Shown piece by piece: positions 24,395-31,817 of a stretch of 37,744 bases of DNA. Below the pieces are notes generated by a model. It did no database searches. It worked only from the letters and a program-made list of their open reading frames with translations, and was not told the origin of the DNA. Made by a program: the position numbers and the translations under genes. The first letter of the stretch is position 1; every line of letters starts with the position of its first letter. Origin of the DNA: Bacteroidota bacterium (GTDB lineage Bacteria; Bacteroidota; Rhodothermia; Rhodothermales; UBA10348); NCBI GenBank assembly GCA_029262775.1, contig JAJCYR010000098.1, positions 1 through 37,744 on the forward strand, in the 5' to 3' direction.

Positions 24395-25849
24395 TCACGT
24401 GATGGGTTCCGCAGATGCCTTCTTTTCGGGTTCGACGGCCCAAAGAAATCCCGCCTCACGCCCTCCAAACAGGATCTCGGAGGCCCGCCATTCAAGGGGC
24501 CCCACGAGGGCACGACCCATCTGGAGGGAAAGCGGGATGCTCGTCTCATCGGGACGCTCCTGCAACCAGGATGCAAATGCTGCCCGGTCGCCATCAGACA
24601 CCAGACATTCCTCCCGGAATGACTTCAGGTCGGATGCGTCGAGCCCGGCCGTCTGAAAGAGGAACCGTCCCTCCTCGTCGAACACGATGGCGTGGACGCC
24701 CGCTGCATGCAGAATGTCGACGAAACCGTCACCATCCGGCATATCCGTATCACCCGACTCCGACACGCAGGCCAGCACTGCCGCGCGCCCATTCCAGGCC
24801 ACCGGCTGGAGGGACAAGGTACGCTTGCCGTCAATGACGACCTGCTGCACACCGGCACCCCCTCCTCCCGTGCGTCTCAGCCAGCGACGAATCCGGTCCG
24901 CCGGAAGCACCTCTTCCAGCGCACGGAGCGTATCCGGAAACGGCCTTCCATGGCGCGCATCCATGACCCGGCGTCCGACAGCCAGGACCGTTTCATCGGC
25001 CGCCAGTACCACCACATGTCCGGGGAGTCCGTCCAGAATGGACTGTAGTCGGGTTTCAAGGTCCTTTACCCGCCCCGCGCCCTGCATGGACTGACGAACT
25101 ACATCGAGCACACTGGTGGCGTGCCCTCCCAGCCGGGGCACAAGACGCGCCTCCAGGCGGTCCAGTGAGGAATGGGACATGTCTTCTCCACGAAGCGAGG
25201 CAAGCAGCACCTGGTCGAGCTCTTCAAGGGGTGCATGCAGCCCCCGTTTAACCACGAAGAACACCAGTGTCACGCAGACAAACCACATCATGAGACCCAT
25301 TCCGGGTACAATAAGCCACAGCACGGGCACAGACCGGGCAGAGGATGAAGACTCCGCTACGGCGATCACCCAGCGACCAAGCGACGCATCGTACCGGGAA
25401 AAGAGCGTCATGTTGGCCGAGCCATACCGGACCGTGCGCGCTTCGAAGCCTTCCCTCGCCTCCTGCACCCGGTTCCACCACCATGCGTCGAGCGGCTTTC
25501 CGACATCCGATCCAAGGGACGAGGCCAGAACGCGCCCCGTCGCATCGACCACCCAAATACGCTCAAATCCACTGGAAAGGGCGAGTTGGGCGAGTTGCGG
25601 ACGCGTACCGGTGATCATTTCGTGGGAATGGAAGACCGCATTCACGGTGGCCCGCTCCATGGACCAGCGTTCCGCCTGGAGTCCACGCTGCACATACCAG
25701 GCCAGACCCGATGCCAGCAGCAGCACGACGACCGTGCCGGGAAGTATCCATTTCAGAGCGACGTGTCTCAGGGAGAGACCCGTTTCGAGGACAAACGTCC
25801 GATTCATGGTAGTTTGCCGGGAGGGCGGCTGGTGATCTGCTTCTCCCAT
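24395..25849 (-). CDS. Cache-HAMP-PAS-type membrane sensor lacking a kinase domain
   Basis: A 484-residue protein. Seen: TM1 about 33-52, an extracytoplasmic Cache-like region 53-174 (FERIWVVDATGRVLASSLG, then ARTVRYGSANMTLFSRYD), TM2 about 175-200, a HAMP-like linker (LHAPLEELDQVLLASLRGED), and two PAS-like cytoplasmic segments (about 265-365 and 380-475, such as LQSILDGLPGHVVVLAADETV and HAIVFDEEGRFLFQTAGLD). This is the sensory half of a two-component kinase, but it stops before any DHp or ATPase domain; a DHp-only protein follows 18 bp later. Met15 (25807) is an alternative start. A -7-like GATATTTG lies just upstream of the first ATG. The ligand is unknown. Confidence 0.75.
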   Translation of the reverse strand: MGEADHQPPSRQTTMNRTFVLETGLSLRHVALKWILPGTVVVLLLASGLAWYVQRGLQAERWSMERATVNAVFHSHEMITGTRPQLAQLALSSGFERIWVVDATGRVLASSLGSDVGKPLDAWWWNRVQEAREGFEARTVRYGSANMTLFSRYDASLGRWVIAVAESSSSARSVPVLWLIVPGMGLMMWFVCVTLVFFVVKRGLHAPLEELDQVLLASLRGEDMSHSSLDRLEARLVPRLGGHATSVLDVVRQSMQGAGRVKDLETRLQSILDGLPGHVVVLAADETVLAVGRRVMDARHGRPFPDTLRALEEVLPADRIRRWLRRTGGGGAGVQQVVIDGKRTLSLQPVAWNGRAAVLACVSESGDTDMPDGDGFVDILHAAGVHAIVFDEEGRFLFQTAGLDASDLKSFREECLVSDGDRAAFASWLQERPDETSIPLSLQMGRALVGPLEWRASEILFGGREAGFLWAVEPEKKASAEPIT

Positions 25850-25917
25850 GATTCGTCAAATATCGTGCCGGAGTATAGAAGGTTGTTGAAGAACCAGAGC
25901 ACGCCCTTCTGTCTTGT

Positions 25918-26559
25918 TCAGGGCGTCCCGTCGGGCAGTGGGAAATCCGGAAAGTGGCCATTCGAAGTGATTTTCCGGCGCAGGTCTTCGGCTTCCTCCA
26001 CAGCCGGAATGAATGCCTCCAAATGCCCGACCAGATAGTGTATACGCTGCGCCTCATCTCGCATTTCGAGCAGCATCTGTCGCTGGTCAACCGACAATCC
26101 GGCGTTGCGACCCACGAAATAGGACAGCCGACTGCGGTCTTCATAGGAGCTCGGCGACGGAATCCGGCCTGCCAGTTCGAGCAGCTTGATGTGCTGCGCC
26201 ACGAGACGCTCCCGCTCCTCTTCGTTGACAAGCGGCGGTACGTCGGCAAGTACATCCACGTCGGCCGTTCGATAGAGCAGGTCTCCATGCAGCTCCAGAA
26301 TACGGAACCGCTCTTCTCCGACCACGATGATATCGCTCGACCCGTCGGTATGCGTTTCCACCACATCCCTGATGCGGGCTGTACAGCCCACGTCTTCGAG
26401 CGTGTTGGCGGCAAATCGGACCAGACCGAACGGCCTGCCCTCCCGCAGGCAGTCCTCGAGGAGCCTGCGGTAACGCTCCTCAAAAATGTGCATGGGCAGT
26501 CCTTCGTCGGGAAAAAGGACGAGATCGAGCGGAAAGAGAGGGAGGCCAGTCAGCGGCAT
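25918..26559 (-). CDS. LON substrate-binding-domain protein
   Basis: A 213-residue protein made of the Lon N-terminal (substrate-binding) domain without the ATPase or protease parts. Seen: LPLFPLDLVLFPDEGLPMHIFEERYRRLLEDC at the start, GCTARIRDVVE, DIIVVGEERFRI, and a helical C-terminal half (SVDQRQMLLEMRDEAQRIHYLVGHL). Free-standing LON-domain proteins are widespread; their role is not settled, perhaps as chaperone-like binders or adaptors. The ATG at 26559 is the only start that begins at the domain. It is divergent from the outer-membrane protein gene (57 bp). Sixty-eight bases separate its stop from the sensor gene. Confidence 0.9.
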   Translation of the reverse strand: MPLTGLPLFPLDLVLFPDEGLPMHIFEERYRRLLEDCLREGRPFGLVRFAANTLEDVGCTARIRDVVETHTDGSSDIIVVGEERFRILELHGDLLYRTADVDVLADVPPLVNEEERERLVAQHIKLLELAGRIPSPSSYEDRSRLSYFVGRNAGLSVDQRQMLLEMRDEAQRIHYLVGHLEAFIPAVEEAEDLRRKITSNGHFPDFPLPDGTP

Positions 26560-26574
26560 GGTTTGTACGTTGTG

Positions 26575-26605
26575 TTGAAAGTTAAACACTGTTCCAGTAG
26601 CCTTG
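26575..26605 (+). promoter_or_regulatory. Candidate promoter of the beta-barrel protein gene
   Basis: TTGAAA (26575-26580), 17 bp, then TAGCCTTG (26598-26605), which is one base off the Bacteroidota -7 consensus TAnnTTTG. The start codon is only 11 bp further on, so the leader would be very short. A GTGTT/AACAC inverted repeat (26572-26589) overlaps the -33 part. Confidence 0.4.
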
Positions 26606-26616
26606 TTGCCCCTGCC

Positions 26617-28023
26617 ATGATGCATCTGAACCCGGATTCCGGAGCACCCGGTGTGACGACCCGTATCGTCGCCACGGTCGTGTTGGCCGGCCTGCTGGTC
26701 TTCGGGCCCGGGGCGTCGCGCAGTGCGGCCCAGATACATACGTTCGGATCGCTCGATGATCCCGCCGAATACAACGCGTTGGCCTGGTGGGATACCGAGG
26801 CTCAGATTACAACGTACGGCGGCTTGTCTCTGATGGGGCCGCAATGGCGCACGGCAGCGCGGCTCACGGCGCAGATAAAACGCTCACAGGCCAGTCTGCG
26901 TATCGATGCCGGTGCCCGGACGGGTATCTACGGAACGTTCAATGAGGATTTTGACGAGTGGCGTGATGCCATCCGCGTTATTGATCACGCACGCTGGACG
27001 CCCCGGGGCTCGGCCACCTATATCCGGCTGGGGCCCATGGACCGGAGCCGGTTGGGCGTCGGACACCTCGTGAATTTCTTTTCCACGCAGAGCGCCTGGG
27101 ACACGCGATCGGCGGGCGTGGAGGCGTCGTTTGGCGAGCGCGTATTCCAGACCCAGGTGCTGGTCGAAGACATCACGCAGTCACGCCTGTTTGCCGGCCG
27201 CATGGCGGTGAGGCCTTTTGCTCTACTCTCGTCGCGGCTCTCCAGTCTCTGGATATCCGGCTCGGCGCTGACCGACCGCTCGGCGACCGGCCGGGCCGGC
27301 GATCCCCTGGTGGCCTGGTCGGCGGACATGCGCATGACGGCTTTCGAGGCTGGCTCCTTTTCGTTCGAACCCTTCGCGTCGCTGGCCCAGATTCAAACCA
27401 TGGGGCGGGGCATTCTGGTGGGGGCTGATCTCGTAAACAACAACTTCATTGACCTTGCCAGGCTGCAGCTCCGCCTCGCACTCCATTTCAACGGGGCGGC
27501 CTTTCAGCCAGGCTATTTCGGCAGCCTGTACACGGTCCGGAGCCGCCGCGCGAATTTGATTGCCGATCCGGAATCGGCGCGGGAGGGCATCGTGCTGCCG
27601 GGCGATGACAACGAGTTCCTGGCGGGCGTACCCATCCAGTTCGTATTCCGCGACAACTCGGTCTGGACGGAACTCCGTATCCACTTTTTCCAGCGGTTCG
27701 AACTCTGGTACCAGTTCCTGCGGCACCACGGCGTACAGTCGCTCAGCGAGTATCATCTGCGCCTGTTCCTGCGCCTGGAGCGGTTGGAACTCTCTGTGGG
27801 GCAGGACCGTGCGGGACTGGACGGATTTTTCTCACTCTTTGGAGATGCCGGCGACGAGAACGCACTCAACTTCGACTTCACCTACAACATTCGGGGCGCA
27901 CTCTGGGTACGGACCGAGGCCCGGTACACGTTCGTGCCGTCCGGCATCGGACCGGGAGGGCGAGAGCAGTTCGTGGTACAGCGCCGCTTCGAACCCCTTC
28001 TGGGACTGCGCTTCGATTTCTGA
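26617..28023 (+). CDS. Outer-membrane beta-barrel protein of unknown function
   Basis: A 468-residue protein with a signal peptide (about 1-40, ending RSAAQ). The rest is a series of alternating amphipathic strands rich in aromatic residues, for example LTAQIKRSQASLRIDAGARTG and YQFLRHHGVQSLSEYHL, ending in LLGLRFDF. A final Phe and strand pairing are typical of outer-membrane barrels. No conserved domain is recognised; a porin, a capsule- or efflux-associated barrel, or an adhesin are all possible. ATG 26617 was chosen (a second ATG is the next codon). It stands alone, divergent from the LON-domain gene and convergent with nadA 32 bp away. Confidence 0.75.
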   Translation: MMHLNPDSGAPGVTTRIVATVVLAGLLVFGPGASRSAAQIHTFGSLDDPAEYNALAWWDTEAQITTYGGLSLMGPQWRTAARLTAQIKRSQASLRIDAGARTGIYGTFNEDFDEWRDAIRVIDHARWTPRGSATYIRLGPMDRSRLGVGHLVNFFSTQSAWDTRSAGVEASFGERVFQTQVLVEDITQSRLFAGRMAVRPFALLSSRLSSLWISGSALTDRSATGRAGDPLVAWSADMRMTAFEAGSFSFEPFASLAQIQTMGRGILVGADLVNNNFIDLARLQLRLALHFNGAAFQPGYFGSLYTVRSRRANLIADPESAREGIVLPGDDNEFLAGVPIQFVFRDNSVWTELRIHFFQRFELWYQFLRHHGVQSLSEYHLRLFLRLERLELSVGQDRAGLDGFFSLFGDAGDENALNFDFTYNIRGALWVRTEARYTFVPSGIGPGGREQFVVQRRFEPLLGLRFDF

Positions 28024-28055
28024 AGCGCGGTTTGCAGGGCCCTGAAGGGGTGCTT

Positions 28056-29036
28056 TTAAACCACCGCCGCACTCATTTCCAGCATACGCTCAATGGGCAC
28101 GAGCGCCCGCTGCCGGATATCCTCGTCCATGGTGATCTCCGGAGCTTCGTGCCGGAGGCAGAGGTAGAGCTTCTCGATCGTGTTCAGGCGCATGTGCGGA
28201 CACTGATTACAGTTGCACCCGCTTTCCGGTGGCGCCGGAATGAACGTCTTCTCCGGGGAGTCCTTCTGCATCTGATGCAAAATACCCTCCTCGGTGGCGA
28301 CAATGAATGTATTCACGTCCGAATTACGGGCGAACGAGCGGATTTGGCTGGTCGATCCGACGAAGTCCGCTTGCCGGAGCACCGGCTCGTCACATTCGGG
28401 ATGGGCCAGCACCGGAGCCCCGGGATACCTCATTTTGAGCCGCACCAGTTTCTTTTCCGAAAACGTCTGGTGCACAATGCAGACCCCGTCCCAGAGCACC
28501 ATGTTGCGCCCGGTTTGCCGATTGAGCCAGGCTCCCAGATTACGGTCCGGCGCAAAAATAATGGGCTCATCTTCCGGCAGGCTGCGTACCAGGTGCTCGG
28601 CGTTCGAAGACGTGCAGATGATATCCGACTGCGCCTTCGTGGCGGCACTGCAGTTGATGTACGAAATCACTGTGTGGCCCGGGTGCTGCGCCTTGAACGC
28701 AGCAAATTCGTCGGCCGGACAGGTGTCGGCCAGGGAGCAGCCCGCATTCAGGTCCGGCAGGAGCACCATTTTGGACGGGTTCAGAATTTTTGCGGTTTCC
28801 GCCATGAAATGGACACCAGCGAAAACGATGATATCGGCGTCGGTCTCGGCTGCCTGGCGGGCCAGTCCCAGTGAATCGCCGATATAATCGGCCAGATCCT
28901 GGATGGGTGCCTCCTGGTAGTAATGCGCCAGAATGACCGCATTCTTCTCCCGCCGAAGACGATCAATTTCGTCGACAAGGTCGAGCGTCGGATCCACATC
29001 CTCGTTCACATACCCGATATCAGGATCAATCAGCAT
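28056..29036 (-). CDS. nadA: Quinolinate synthase
   Basis: A 326-residue [4Fe-4S] enzyme that condenses iminoaspartate with dihydroxyacetone phosphate to quinolinate in de novo NAD synthesis. Seen: [91 protein letters not shown] and a C-terminal [13 protein letters not shown]. Probable cluster ligands by family alignment are C100, C186 and C279. No nadB or nadC is adjacent. An inverted repeat upstream (CGTTAAT/ATTAACG) might bind a regulator. It is convergent with the beta-barrel gene and follows glycyl-tRNA synthetase at 132 bp. Confidence 0.97.
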   Translation of the reverse strand: MLIDPDIGYVNEDVDPTLDLVDEIDRLRREKNAVILAHYYQEAPIQDLADYIGDSLGLARQAAETDADIIVFAGVHFMAETAKILNPSKMVLLPDLNAGCSLADTCPADEFAAFKAQHPGHTVISYINCSAATKAQSDIICTSSNAEHLVRSLPEDEPIIFAPDRNLGAWLNRQTGRNMVLWDGVCIVHQTFSEKKLVRLKMRYPGAPVLAHPECDEPVLRQADFVGSTSQIRSFARNSDVNTFIVATEEGILHQMQKDSPEKTFIPAPPESGCNCNQCPHMRLNTIEKLYLCLRHEAPEITMDEDIRQRALVPIERMLEMSAAVV

Positions 29037-29082
29037 GGAAGGCCTCTCTGAGTCTGGACGTTTGTTGGCCGCGTCTCACCCA

Positions 29083-29132
29083 CGTTAATTCAATCACCGT
29101 GCCCCGCGTTCCATATTAGGCAGATATTAACG
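29083..29132. promoter_or_regulatory. Spaced inverted repeat upstream of nadA
   Basis: CGTTAAT (29083-29089) and ATTAACG (29126-29132) are exact reverse complements whose centres are 43 bp apart, about four helical turns. They lie 47-96 bp upstream of the nadA start. They could be paired half-operators or AT-rich promoter parts. No known NAD regulator motif is recognised. Confidence 0.3.
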
Positions 29133-29168
29133 CGCGGCCGGAACGACCCGGTCGGAGAAGCGAAACCT

Positions 29169-30602
29169 CTACGCCTTCCAGTTCCGCAGCCGATCGAACA
29201 GGTACGTGGCCAGATTGTCGGCCGCAATCCGCTCCTGCGCCATGGAGTCGCGGTCCCGCACGGTCACGGTCCCGTCCTCAAGCGAATCCCCGTCAATGGT
29301 GACGCACCACGGCGTGCCTACTTCATCCATTCGGCGATAGCGTCGGCCAATGGCGCCTTTCTCGTCGTAGAACGTATGGAAGTGCTCCTGCAGGTCGGCC
29401 TCCACGGCATGTGCCATTTCGGGCATACCATGCTTTTTGACGAGCGGCAGAATGCCCACTTTGATGGGCGCCACGGCCGGGTGGAATTTGAGTACGGACC
29501 GCGTATCGCCGTCGACATCCTCTTCCGTGTACGCGTCGCAGAGCGCCATCAGGAACGTCCGATCCAGACCGGCCGACGTCTCGACCACATACGGGATGTA
29601 GCGCTCCTGCGTCTGGGGATCGAAGTATTCCAGTTTCTTACCCGACAGCTCCTGATGACTGGACAGGTCGAAGTCCGTCCGGCTGTGGATTCCCTCCACT
29701 TCCTGCCAACCGATCGGGTATTTGTACTGGATGTCCCACGCTGCATCGGCATAATGAGCCAGTTTTTCGTGTTCGTGCCAACGCAACCGGTCGGCCCGGA
29801 TACCGTTGTCCACGTGCCACTGCATGCGTTTTTCCCGCCACGCTTCGAAGGCTTCCATCTGCGTGCCCGGCTTCACGAAATACTGCATTTCCATCTGCTC
29901 GAATTCACGCATCCGGAAAATGAACTGGCGTGCCACGATCTCGTTGCGGAACGCCTTCCCGATCTGGGCAATACCGAACGGAATCTGGTGCCGCGCCGTC
30001 TCGCGCACGTTGTGGAAGTTCACAAATATGCCCTGAGCCGTCTCGGGTCGCAGGTAAATTTTATTGTCGGCTTCCTGGATGGGCCCGAGGTGCGTGGCGA
30101 ACATCAGGTTGAACTGACGCACGTCCGTCCAGTCGGCCACACCCGAGTCTGGCGACTTGATGTCTTCGGAGATGATAATGTCGTACAGGCCCTTCGACAT
30201 GTTTTCTGAATTGAGGGCCGCCACCAGCGCGCCGTAGACGCGCTCCGCCTCCTCCTCCTTCCCCTTCTTGCGCAGTCGCTCAATGTGATTCTCAATCAAC
30301 TGATCGGCCCGGTACCGATTCTTGGACGTTTTGTCATCGATCATGGGATCGTTGAAGGCATCGACATGCCCGGAGGCCTTCCATACGCTCGGGTGCATGA
30401 GGATCGATGCATCGATTCCCGATACATTCTCATGCCGATAGACCATGGCCTGCCACCAGCGCTGGGTCAGGTTGCGCTTGAGTTCCGCACCGAGCGGCCC
30501 GTAGTCGTAGGTCGCGGCGAGCCCTCCATAGATCTCAGATGACTGGAATACGAAGCCGCGCCGCTTGGACAGGGAGACGATTTTTTCGAACAGATCACTC
30601 AT
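29169..30602 (-). CDS. glyQS: Glycyl-tRNA synthetase (single-chain, alpha2 type)
   Basis: A 477-residue class II aminoacyl-tRNA synthetase of the dimeric type found in archaea, eukaryotes and many bacteria (not the alpha2beta2 GlyQ/GlyS type). Seen: RRGFVFQSSEIYGGLAATYDYGPLG at the N-terminus; motif 1 region KASGHVDAF; LRPETAQGIF (184-193); motif 2 FRNEI (218-222) with REFEQMEMQYF; motif 3 region in ETSAGLDRTFL; and an anticodon-binding C-terminal domain starting at APIKVGILPLVKK. The length is usual. ATG 30602 precedes the conserved start. It charges tRNA-Gly, is essential, and stands 132 bp before nadA and 177 bp after radC on the same strand. Confidence 0.97.
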   Translation of the reverse strand: MSDLFEKIVSLSKRRGFVFQSSEIYGGLAATYDYGPLGAELKRNLTQRWWQAMVYRHENVSGIDASILMHPSVWKASGHVDAFNDPMIDDKTSKNRYRADQLIENHIERLRKKGKEEEAERVYGALVAALNSENMSKGLYDIIISEDIKSPDSGVADWTDVRQFNLMFATHLGPIQEADNKIYLRPETAQGIFVNFHNVRETARHQIPFGIAQIGKAFRNEIVARQFIFRMREFEQMEMQYFVKPGTQMEAFEAWREKRMQWHVDNGIRADRLRWHEHEKLAHYADAAWDIQYKYPIGWQEVEGIHSRTDFDLSSHQELSGKKLEYFDPQTQERYIPYVVETSAGLDRTFLMALCDAYTEEDVDGDTRSVLKFHPAVAPIKVGILPLVKKHGMPEMAHAVEADLQEHFHTFYDEKGAIGRRYRRMDEVGTPWCVTIDGDSLEDGTVTVRDRDSMAQERIAADNLATYLFDRLRNWKA

Positions 30603-30779
30603 ATAAACGCAGGGTCGGGTTCGCCGGGAAGGCTCTGGAGGATTCTGGAGGGTTCTTCAACACGCTTCCGGCCTGCGAAAGTAGCCCGCAGGGGGTTCCC
30701 ATCAAAAAGAACCGCGGTGAAAGGCTGTTGAAAGTTTGGCGTTGTCCAAAGGCCCGTACCCGAGTCCCGAGGCCAGCGA

Positions 30780-31502
30780 TCATCCGATCAAGCCGCGTTC
30801 GGCCAGGCTGGTCCACGTATCTCCGGCGATGATCAGATGGTCCCTGAGGGGAATGCCCACCACGCGGCCCGCATCCACCAGTTGCCGCGTGATTTGACAA
30901 TCTTCGCGGCTCGGCTCGGGATTGCCCGACGGATGGTTGTGCAGGCAGATCACGGCCGCGGCATGATCCAGAATGGCTCGGCGGAACACGAGACGCGGCT
31001 CGACCACGCTTGCCGCCAGTCCCCCCTCGGACGCCGTGAACTCCCCGATACACCGGTGCGCCGTGTTGAGCAGCACTACCAGAAACACCTCGCGTTGCAG
31101 GTCCCGGATGCGATGCCCGAAATGCGTATAGACGTCGTGGGGCCGGCGCAGGGCCACCAACGCGGTACGCGGCGCCGATCCTACCCTTCTACCCAGTTCA
31201 AACGTCGCGGCCAGCCGGGCGGCCCGCGCCGGCCCCACACCGTCTATGCCTGTAAACTCCCGGGCCTCCCGTGCCGCTGCCTGACGCAGCGACCCATAGC
31301 GTGCCAGAACCTGTCGGGCAAGGCTCATGGCGGTCAGTGATCCCTGCCTCCCGCGAATACCGCTACCGAGTACAATGGCCAGGAGTTCGGCGTCGGACAG
31401 CGCCGACGGTCCGCGTCCGAACAGCCGTTCCCGCGGCCGTTCGCTCTCCGGCCAGAGTCGCAGGGGCGATGCAGATTCGAAGGGAACGGGCAGCAGGGAC
31501 AT
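30780..31502 (-). CDS. radC: RadC/UPF0758 family JAMM-domain protein
   Basis: A 240-residue protein. The N-terminal part has the helix-hairpin-helix lead-in ERPRERLFGRGPSALSDAELLAIVLGSG and FTGIDGVGPARAARL. The C-terminal JAMM (Mov34-like) metal-site motif H188-N-H190-P-S-G-x-x-x-PS-x-x-D201 is intact. Family members were once thought to act in DNA repair, but the function is unproven; many sit in mobile or repair contexts. The ATG at 31502 is the only good start. Upstream is a 315-bp gene-free region with an AT palindrome that may hold its promoter. Confidence 0.95.
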   Translation of the reverse strand: MSLLPVPFESASPLRLWPESERPRERLFGRGPSALSDAELLAIVLGSGIRGRQGSLTAMSLARQVLARYGSLRQAAAREAREFTGIDGVGPARAARLAATFELGRRVGSAPRTALVALRRPHDVYTHFGHRIRDLQREVFLVVLLNTAHRCIGEFTASEGGLAASVVEPRLVFRRAILDHAAAVICLHNHPSGNPEPSREDCQITRQLVDAGRVVGIPLRDHLIIAGDTWTSLAERGLIG

Positions 31503-31817
31503 GGTTCCGGGTCGCTGGCTGTGCCCGGGCGCTCAGACGGCATCTTCAATATGATATATTATAAATATATTTATGATATATCAGATTTTAACGAAGCGGA
31601 GGCCGCCCGGCCACACGGACAGGATTCAAAAGTGGCACGGTCATCCGTCAGACCCCGGAAACGGGCAATCGTAACCTCTCTGGCTCCTGGGCCAGTGCCT
31701 TTCGATAGGGGCCTGTCAACACGTCCTATAAGGCCGTTGAAGAAGTGAGAGCCTTCTGTGAATTTTGTGTCCGGTTGGCGGTTCCCGAGTGAGGCCCACG
31801 CTGCCCAGTTGCTGGCA
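31503..31817. other. Gene-free region between radC and the pectate-lyase-like gene
   Basis: About 315 bp with no supported gene. Its main feature is the AT-only palindrome at 31552-31583. The rest is ordinary mixed sequence. A short open stretch at 31709-31792 reads like a protein end (YKAVEEVRAFCEFCVRLAVPE) but is blocked by a stop upstream and is not recognised. Confidence 0.6.
31552..31583. repeat. 32-bp near-perfect AT-rich palindrome
   Basis: The arms TGATATAT (31552-31559) and ATATATCA (31576-31583) are exact reverse complements. The inner bases also pair through the centre, with only one mismatched pair (31560/31575). ATGATATAT also occurs twice as a direct repeat (31551 and 31573). 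Apart from three G/C bases it is all A and T, in a region whose flanks are GC-rich. It lies 50 bp upstream of the radC start. Confidence 0.9.

Noticed and set aside
28024..28062. Possible two-way terminator between the beta-barrel gene and nadA (GGTTT/AAACC with inner GC pairs)
   Set aside because: Only 5 bp of outer stem with a 24-base interior that pairs poorly; too weak to claim.
31521..31748. 75-codon plus-strand frame over the AT palindrome
   Set aside because: No start signal or family; the composition changes abruptly in the middle, so it is not a likely protein.
31709..31792. Protein-like stretch ending KAVEEVRAF...LAVPE
   Set aside because: Short, blocked by a stop directly upstream, and not recognised; could be chance.
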